Origin: Adiantum capillus-veneris
Lineage: Eukaryota > Streptophyta > Polypodiopsida > Polypodiales > Pteridaceae
Length of the DNA stretch: 64,000 nt
NCBI GenBank assembly: GCA_014529385.2
Contig: CM043953.1
Coordinates: 72,111,872 to 72,175,871 of the forward strand
Direction of reading: 5' to 3'
Below are positions 57,198-64,000 of the stretch, one piece after another (within the stretch, counting starts at the first letter, position 1; every line of letters begins with the position of its first letter). A program made the translations under genes and the position numbers. The notes beneath the pieces are model-generated. The model had not been told where the DNA came from, ran no database searches, and was given only the letters and a program-made list of their open reading frames with translations.

Positions 57198-59680
57198 TTA
57201 GCCTTTGAATGGGTAGCTACACTCCCAATGATCCGTACTTCCACAGCTATAGCACTGTCCAATTGATGTTTGATTTTGAGGAGGTGGTCCCATAGGTTGT
57301 CTTGCTCTATTAGGATATCCTCTTGGTTTGTAATTCTGGTTCGCGATGAACATTAATGTTCTTTCGTCGACCAAATATTGACCTCTCGAAGGTTGTGCTA
57401 CATACGCTGGTGGTGCCATACCCTCGCCATTTCCCCATGGTTGATAGGCTTCGTCTGCGTACATTTGTGATTCAGGTTCTGTTGCGTAAGGGTCATTCGG
57501 TTCCTCATAATAAGAAGCTTGAAGTGTACTATTTGTTCCTGGTGATGCTTCACAAGGTTGAGCATACCTAATCATGGACCTATTTTCCTGTGGTAATGGA
57601 GTTGAACCAACACAGGTTGAGGTCTGTCTGCTCCTGATACCAGATTCATATTTGGTCCAACTTGATATCTTGGAGGAGGTGGTTGGGATGGTCCCGCTGG
57701 AGGTCCATACGGTCTTTCCCTCACATAGTTTTTGTTATAAAAACACTCTTCCGTGCTATGATTTGTCCATTTTTGTTCTATGGCGCACCATTTCAATACT
57801 CGTCCATTCACAACTGGTGCTTTTGGCTGTTGTGTGCACCACGGCATCGGATGATCCCCCCCCGCATATATCACACTTCCTCGTATGAGTCTGTCTCATC
57901 ATCGGATTTGATCTCATATGTTGCTACATTCTCTTCGTGACCTCCTCTATCAATTGATCAGCTGTCGGCATCAAGGACGCTTGCGCATCTTTCTTGGTAG
58001 AGGGTTCGCTTTTAATCGATGAAGAGCCACTGGTTACTGAATCAGTATCCTCTGACTTTGCAGTTGTCGACAAGATATAACGCTTCCCTTGTAACCTATT
58101 GAAATGTACTACAGGCCTTCAGGTGAAGGTCCTTTTTCAAGGTTTCATTCCTAAGTCCTTCAACGAAGAGCACGGACAATCTCTCGTCCTACGGTAATTC
58201 CCTCCTCGGGCCCCTCTCAATGTATTGCTTGAATCTCAAGGTTGCTTCCTTCACTTTTTCATTCTCTCTTTGTTAAAAAAAGTATATCTGCGATATAGTA
58301 TTATGCTTTATACCCCGTTTTGAGAATTCTTCCGCGAACTCGCGCAATACATGTTCAATATTCGGACAAGTTTCAGGGTTTAAAGGTTGAAACCATGTTA
58401 AGGCCGTCCCTTCCAAGGTCAGCCCGAATCCCTCGTATTGAGTATGGAAATCAGTGATCTATTCTGCTCTTAAGACTTGCTTGAAGAGCTATACATGGGC
58501 GTATGGATCCCCCGATCCGCTATACTTCTTCAGCATGCACTTCGCTACTTGGGATGGCTTGATCCGTCTATGGTCTGTGGTCAATCTCATTGCTCCCGTG
58601 TCTCGACTTAATCGTTCTCGTGCATCATGGAGGTCATAGGTTGCTCTCGTTGGCTCCCCCACCCTAAATCTACTACTAGGAGGAAAATGTGATGGGATGG
58701 CTGCAAATGTCGGACCTACAGCCGTATGTGTAGAGATAGGAACTGCACTACCTCGATTGATAGCCATTGATTCTCTGGAATGTAATGTTCCTATGGGGCT
58801 TGGCATCGAATAATGGGGTCGACTGAAAGAATCAGCTACATGAGTCCTCCCTCCACCTGTGGTCAACGGTTCTGGCATGACAGTTGTAGGTGCTGGTCTT
58901 AGTGGGCTTGGAGTGACATAATACTGATGAAGTGGTCCCCCAAAGTACGTATATCCTTCGAATTCTTTTTTATCGATTGCTGCATATTGTCTTCCATACT
59001 TGTCGTATGCTGCAATTTTTGTTTCCGCTCTCTGTGTGTAGGTGAAGACATAAAGTCTTTTCCGCTCAGTCATCTCCCTGACGTAGGGTTCCTCGCATCT
59101 ATAATAGAGATCTCGCTCTCCATTATTGTACTTGTATAACCCCAAGTAGACATTATCCGTGTTGATTCTCAACATTTAGTTTTCTCGCCTTAATCTCGCA
59201 TTAGGCAAGCTCATTGTCGGTGCCTTTTCCTCATGTTCCTCGTCTATTTTGGCTTTTGTGCCCATCAATCCCCACTTGTCTACAATGTTAGGATTCAGGA
59301 CCACCAAGTACATGATACCCTCGTCATCTAGGTACCTGTCACCGCTATAGCTCACAGGCACTAAGTCCCTGAACTCACTTGGTCTATCTTCTATTTTCAC
59401 ACAGTAGCAGTCCATACCATCTTTGTATATCTTGGCACCTTGCTTGTTGTCATATTGATACTTGATGAACAATAGCTTTAGTGTGGCTGAGGGGTCTGAT
59501 GGTCCTGCTGCCGTGTTTTCTCTTCCGTTTAGTTTTACTTGTCCCAAGTGTTCTGTGAAATACTCGGAAGATCTCTCTGAAGAAGTATCGGAGATGCCTT
59601 CTTCAAGGATCGGCTCTAACGGTCGTACTATCCCTTGGTTTACACTCTCCTCTGTTGATGCAACACTCGTTTGATCCGCT
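57198..59680 (-). pseudogene. Element D leader ORF and gag with zinc knuckle
   Basis: Minus-strand frames from about 59674 (first ORF: DRPSEFRDLVPVSYSGDRYL; YTYFGGPLHQYYVTPSPLRP) lead into gag: KPSQVAKCMLKKYSGSGDPY, then FHTQYEGFGLTLEGTALTWF, then NETLKKDLHLKA through several stops, a Pro/Gln-rich stretch, and the knuckle CYSCGSTDHWEC at about 57240. G-S-G-D-P...ALTWF is the typical plant gag motif. No protease or RT of element D follows: the sequence gives way to junction DNA and inverted element C. Confidence 0.65.
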
Positions 59681-59689
59681 AAATTGATC

Positions 59690-61127
59690 CGCTAAATTTG
59701 GGCGTCTGGTGTTGATTTGTTTTCCCGATCTCAAAAACATGAAGAAAGTGGGATATTGACTGAATCCAAACCTCTTACCAGGAGATGGAAAGATCTTTCA
59801 ATTCCTGTGATTGCATGGACTGTTACTTGATAGGTCTCTGCAAATGAATACACTGGATGGCTATGAGATCACTGTGTCATTCCAACTGTCAGCAGATTCA
59901 ACACTTCAAAATGATCTCAACACAATTTTTCTTGGAGATTATTGAAAGTATGTCCGATTTGAGTTTTGACAACTCCTGGTATCTCAAATAGTCTAGGTCT
60001 ATGAACAGGTCAAAAATGAGCTAGATCTGGGCCAGAGGTACACCGATCGCGATCGTACTTTTGAGCCCAAATCAGATGGAACTTCACCAGCTTGTTCACT
60101 AGGCTATTTTAAGACTACTTGCCAGACACTTTTGTATTTGGACTCAAAAAAGTCAAGTTTTTACCATTTCTTGGTTGGAAGTGCCTGTTTTCCCAAATAT
60201 ATCAGTTTGACTGGATTTTGATGTTTGATTTGGGATTTGAGAGATACCTGGGGTTGTCTTGTGTGCACGCTATCACTCTGTATGGTTCCTTTCCAGTTTT
60301 GATGTGTTTTGGTTTACTGAAAGTCAATTTCTAAGCCAGTTTAGCAATTTTAGACTTGGATCTGTACTCAAATGGTTTGACAGGTATTTTGAGGTTTCTG
60401 GCTCTAGTTCCTTTAGACTTTTATGTTTGTATACAGTTGGGGTCACTTTCTGGGTCTGTAAGGCTACTTTTACCCAAGTGGCATGCTTTCCTTGATTTTT
60501 GATGTTTTTGGGTGTGGTTGCTATAGACAAAGTTGTTTAGAATCTTATCAGGAAGGCACATGTCAAATTTTGTACAAATCTGACACTGAGGTACACCGAT
60601 CGCGATCGTAGTACCTGGGCCAAATCTGATGAAATTTTGTCTGCTCCCTCTGACAAGTGTTTCCTAGTGTTTTGTGCTACCACTTTGTGATTTGAATCAA
60701 TATCAATCCTGTTTGGTCAGATTTTCAGAATTTTAGAGTCTTATGGCTTTTTTGGCCAAAGTTATGGTTTTCTGGTTTCTCGGCTCTGACTTTTGCAAGT
60801 CTGACTGGAATGTGATTTACTTATCCTACTCCTAAGTATAGAAATGAAAAAACATAAGAAAATGAATCAAACAAAACAAACACGACGGATTTCGGGTGAG
60901 ATTTCAGTACTCAATCGAATTAGAGAAATTGAAGAGCAAAAATACTTTAACACACTCACTCACAGCTCCCTAAATATCCTAAGAGAGGATCTAGCCGGTC
61001 CACTGGCTCTAGACTCCACTAAGCTCTAAACCCTTGTCTAGCAGCCTAACTGAGGTGTAAAATGGATTTGTGGATTGATCTTTTTTAAGGAGTCTAATTG
61101 CGCACTCGGTCACTCATTACCTAAGGT
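59690..61127 (-). other. Element D 5' leader with two palindromes
   Basis: Non-coding DNA between the primer site and the first ORF. Palindrome cores GATCGCGATC lie at 60045-60054 and 60598-60607. Read on the element's strand each is followed by GGTGTACCTC, as in the 41.4-43.65 kb spacer. A long leader is typical of Tat/Ogre and Athila elements. Confidence 0.6.
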
Positions 61128-61150
61128 GCATTCTCTGGCAGTGGCGCCAA
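61128..61150 (-). other. Element D primer-binding site
   Basis: Adjacent to the LTR on the minus strand: TTGGCGCCACTGCCAGAGAA. It matches most of the complement of the 3' end of plant tRNA-Asp (TGGCGCCGTTGCCGGGGA, from general knowledge) with a few differences, so tRNA-Asp is the likely primer. Confidence 0.6.
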
Positions 61151-62050
61151 TGTTTGCGGGTCGCCGCGACGGACGTCCATAGCATAGCTTTCAAGCATCA
61201 ACATATTTATCAATACAGGGGAAGCGACTCAGATGAGGCATGGAAACTCACTAGGGTGTCATTCCTAATGAAGTGAACTCGAAGAGACGCAACTACTAAC
61301 TCTACAAGCGAATCAAACGCATTACCACCAAGTAATCTGCCTATGTCCTCCTACACAGCTCTCTAGTCATCACATCCGTTTACCATGCAAATCATATAGG
61401 AATCGCACGAAACTTGAAGGGAAGCTACAGGGGCATGTCCTATCACTGTCACAGCATTCTAAAGAGGTACAACGATCGCAATCGTTCGTCTCAAAGTCAG
61501 CAAAAACAGCGAACAGGGGATCCTAATGGGTCATTTTAGGGTCCCTAAAGCCCCTCCTAGGGTCAAAACAACATAAAACACGTATATAGACACTCAAAAC
61601 AGTGATTTAAGGCCTCAAACTCGTAGTTGAGAACCTACACCGAATCTTGAATGATTACACTTGAATGAAAGAGCAAGATGAGAGGAACACAATACAATAA
61701 TCAAATTTGAATTTGGATTACCGTAGCCGCAATGGCGAAGACTACAAGTTTGAACAAGAAGGAGCTCTCAAACGTACGCTTTCTTCTCAGTTCTCTATTA
61801 AAAATATTATCCTCTAACTTACAAAAAAAGACCTTTATAGATTAGGTCTTTACAAAATGGCTTGTCCGTCCATAAGCTCCCAAACTTCTAACTGGCTCTC
61901 TAATATACAATTGCTCCCATAAGAATAATCATACATCCTTTGACAAATTCCCGGCTTAGAGATGCTTTTTTACGAAATAATTTTACAATGGTTTCTCAAA
62001 AAATTATGATTCTTCTGGAAACGGCCACTTGTTGCTTCGTCCGCCAAACA
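61151..62050 (-). mobile_element. Element D 5' LTR
   Basis: A 900-bp LTR, the inverted partner of 47065-47960, with TG...CA ends (TGTTTGGCGG at 62050; GACCCGCAAACA at 61151). It carries a changed palindrome copy (GATTGCGATC on the element strand, 61474-61483). The flank on the element strand reads GGAATCGAG, which continues the protease frame of F1. Confidence 0.9.
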
Positions 62051-62800
62051 CTCGATTCCGCACGAAGTGACAATTACTTTTTCTAAGAGTCCTAAAGGCT
62101 TTTCCATGAACCCGTCTACCGATTGCAATTTCATTCTGGTAGCTCTCACCAGTTTTTCCCATTTTTTTCAAATTTCTTTGGTGGAAATAGAGACTCCTAC
62201 TCCACTGTCAAGAATAGCTTTGGAAAATACTCCTTGGAATTCTATTGGTAGCGTGGTGTTTTCATCTTCTCCCTCGCAATACTCTCCAACCTTGTTTGAA
62301 GGTACTGGCCTTGTGTTTAGTTGAGGCTTGTCCAATTATTTGATCCCTTCCTGAAGCTTCGAGGTGGGGTCTTTCACTCCAAATTTTTCTAAGCATTTGC
62401 CTATTGTGGTCCACATGTTTGGTCGTAACCTCAGGAGTTCTGCTAATGTGATTGTGCATGCCACCGGGGTGGACAATAACTCAATCAACCCTTGTGAATC
62501 CATCACTCTGTTAGAAGAAAGTCTTTGAGATGGGATTGCTCTCACCTCAGACTTGGCTTCATACTCTCCTAGGTAAGAGGGTAGAGTTTTTAGCGAGTCT
62601 GGTTGGCTGTGCCCCGAACTAATTGATCCCTGGTCTCCCCCTTGTGAATGCATATCAAATTTCATTTGTGATCTTGCCTCAAATTCTTCAATAGGAGGTA
62701 AGATCTCATTTTTCTCTTTTCTCGTGCTACTCATGTGGTAACTCACCTTGTTAGCTTTGTTGGCATCACGGATTTGCTTCCACAGATCATCTAGGGGTGA
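62051..62800 (-). pseudogene. Gypsy element F1: first protease N-terminal half and upstream region
   Basis: The minus strand reads LKTLPSYLGEYEAKSEVRAI, CTITLAELLRLRPNMW, LPIEFQ, AILDSGVGVSISTKEIWKKW and KVIVTSCGIE, then is cut by the D LTR. It aligns block by block with element B at 35.05-35.8 kb (LKTLPSFIGEYEAQSEIR; ILDSGAGVGIATKQIWEKW; IVVTSCGINYEY). The next codons of the gene (EYEH) open F2 at 47.96 kb. Similarity to B ends near 62800, so F is truncated or interrupted again there. Confidence 0.85.
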
Positions 62801-62969
62801 AAGCATGTATAGGTGGACCACTTTTGCCACTATATAGTATATGGTTTTTGGGGTTGAGAAAATGGGTGGTTTAGGCGTTTGAAACAGTGGGATTAAATTC
62901 AAAATTTATGGAAAAAAGGGTTAAAATTTGACGTGTACTAAGTGAAAACGCTTACTCATTAATGATCAC

Positions 62970-63826
62970 CTCAAGGTACGTTCAAGCACTTAATGCAAAT
63001 ATTCTCTCGAGTCTCGTCCCTCCCACTCTGTCTCCCTCGTTCCTCCCCCCTCTCTCTGTCTCACCAGCGCCATTCAAGTTTCTGATTCCCTCTTTCCTCC
63101 CTCCTTTGCGTTTCTCTGCTAGCCGAAGCAACAAGCAGCAACTTCACAACAACAGCAAGCAAATTCAAGAGGAGTACTTTTTGCTGGGCTGGTCATCAAC
63201 TTCAGTAAAAATCCCCTGCATTAGCAATAGGTATGTGTCATCATGTAGCTTGAAGCATTCTATCTCGAATGTTGGTTGAATTTGAATGTGGTTGGTTTTC
63301 CTAGGTAGCATTTCCAAGTAGCATTGATCCATGTTTTAACATGCTTCATGCAGATGTAGAAGCAATGTATGTTTGTCTCTGAATGTGTGGCAAGATAACC
63401 AAAGGGGGCTTGGCCTAGTGGTTAAAGTGAATGGGTGGGTGCGTAAGGACCCAGGTTCAACCCCTGGCGATATGGTCTGCCCTCTGTTGGGTGGCAAGAT
63501 AATCATGGATTGTAACTATTAATGATGTATGTGTAAGTTTAGAATTTATTTCTGGAATGTATATGCATTGTGCACATCTAATTGATCACCCTTGTGAATG
63601 CTTTACAAAAATGCATCATGCAGCTTGAAGCATGAATGCAGATTTTATCAACTGTGTGTACATGCTTATACGAATGCATCATGCAAGTTCAAGCATGAAT
63701 GCATTTAACTATTGATCTTGTATCTATGTGGCATTTGTGATTTTTTCAGGATGAAGAACCAGGCTACAAAAGGACCTTCAGACTCTGACAAGGGTACACC
63801 TAGGAAGGGAAAGAGCTCTACGTAGG
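62970..63826 (+). CDS. Possible gene 5' end: leader exon, intron, short basic ORF
   Basis: A CT-rich leader (62996-63130) and a possible 5' splice site (AATAG|GTATGTG at 63231) are followed by an AT-rich intron and a 3' site (TTTTTTCAG at about 63748). After it ATG 63751 opens MKNQATKGPSDSDKGTPRKG and stops at TAG 63824, unless a splice there continues the frame. The peptide is basic and Ser/Thr-rich, without a domain. The rest of the gene would lie beyond the window. Weakly supported. Confidence 0.3.
63387..63505 (+). mobile_element. Very short tRNA-derived SINE with 15-bp target duplication
   Basis: The direct repeats GTGGCAAGATAACCA (63387-63401) and GTGGCAAGATAATCA (63491-63505), with one mismatch, flank an 89-bp insert. 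The insert has an RNA polymerase III A-box-like TGGCCTAGTGG (63411-63421) and a B box GGTTCAACCCC (63454-63464). The B box sits in a perfect T-arm hairpin (CCAGG TTCAACC CCTGG). There is no long 3' body and no poly(A), so it is close to a retroposed tRNA. Confidence 0.7.
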
Positions 63827-63990
63827 AGTCGCCTATCAAAACAGGTTAGATGCATCATGCATGCATTTCTAAAATTGGTTTTATGTCTTGTAAAATTTTT
63901 GAATTTTTTGCACATGCATGCTACAAAAAGAACTTCCGAGTCCCCCAAGGGTACACCTAAGAAGCAAAATGTTCAATAGGTTAGATGCAG
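63757..63990 (+). repeat. Tandem duplication of an exon-like segment
   Basis: Units at about 63757-63855 and 63919-63990 share GCTACAAAA(A/G)GA, AAGGGTACACCTA(A/G)GAAG and GGTTAGATGCA in the same order. Their peptides are parallel (ATKGPSDSDKGTPRKG and ATKRTSESPKGTPKK). Between 63249 and 63860 the strings GCATCATGCA and AAGCATGAATGCA also recur several times. Confidence 0.7.
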
Positions 63991-64000
63991 GTATTTCCCC

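Noticed and set aside
63402-63490. A functional tRNA gene
   Set aside because: The T-arm is good, but the acceptor and anticodon arms do not pair well and target duplications show retroposition.

Overview
This window is nuclear plant DNA. It contains split genes with GT-AG introns, L-type lectin receptor kinase copies, a lipid transfer protein, pentatricopeptide debris, Tnp2-type DNA transposons, LINEs, a tRNA-derived short retroposon, and Ty3/gypsy elements, one of them carrying the plant-type additional RNase H of Tat elements. The many long (GA)n/(TC)n tracts and the diverged families would fit a fern or another large-genome vascular plant, but that placement is a guess. Almost every coding region shows stops or frameshifts, so this is accessory, repeat-dominated sequence with few intact genes.

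Layout. 1-2.3 kb: the 3' end of an FCP1-like HAD phosphatase gene, then an unrecognised minus-strand split gene. 3.3-8 kb: a decayed Tnp2 transposase, about ten GA/TC tracts, at least seven copies of a retroposon 3' end that mostly abut those tracts, and a frameshifted nsLTP gene. 8-11.4 kb: a many-exon SAM-domain gene. 12.6-18 kb: three L-type lectin receptor kinase copies, all broken. 18.04-26.12 kb: an 8.1-kb CACTA-like transposon with CACAA termini that splits the third lectin kinase copy and carries the transposase C-terminal region, PPR debris and LINE debris. 26.77-28.15 kb: the end of a second such transposon, a LINE 3' end, and what is probably a gypsy LTR.

28.15-62.8 kb is a nest of gypsy elements. 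One element, called F here, lies in three pieces: F1 (62.8-62.05 kb, minus), F2 (47.96-50.02 kb, plus) and F3 (31.87-28.15 kb, minus). The F1/F2 break is an insertion of element D (LTRs 61151-62050 and 47065-47960). The F2/F3 break is an insertion of Tat-like element C (LTRs 31873-33432 and 50019-51693). The LTRs of each pair now face opposite ways, yet the target-site repeats still match across the breaks. The simplest explanation is one later inversion of about 22.7 kb (roughly 34.0-56.8 kb), or an assembly inversion. Element B (34.29-41.37 kb) is a near-complete relative of F.

The most unusual feature is the domain order shared by B and F: gag - aspartic protease (DSG) - RT - RNase H - two tandem H2C2 integrase zinc modules - integrase core - integrase tail - second aspartic protease (DTG in B). 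A palindrome with core GATCGCGATC recurs eight times in the LTR and non-coding leader DNA of element D and in the 41.4-43.65 kb spacer. After 62.8 kb there is a possible gene 5' end with an 88-bp tRNA-derived retroposon flanked by a 15-bp target duplication.
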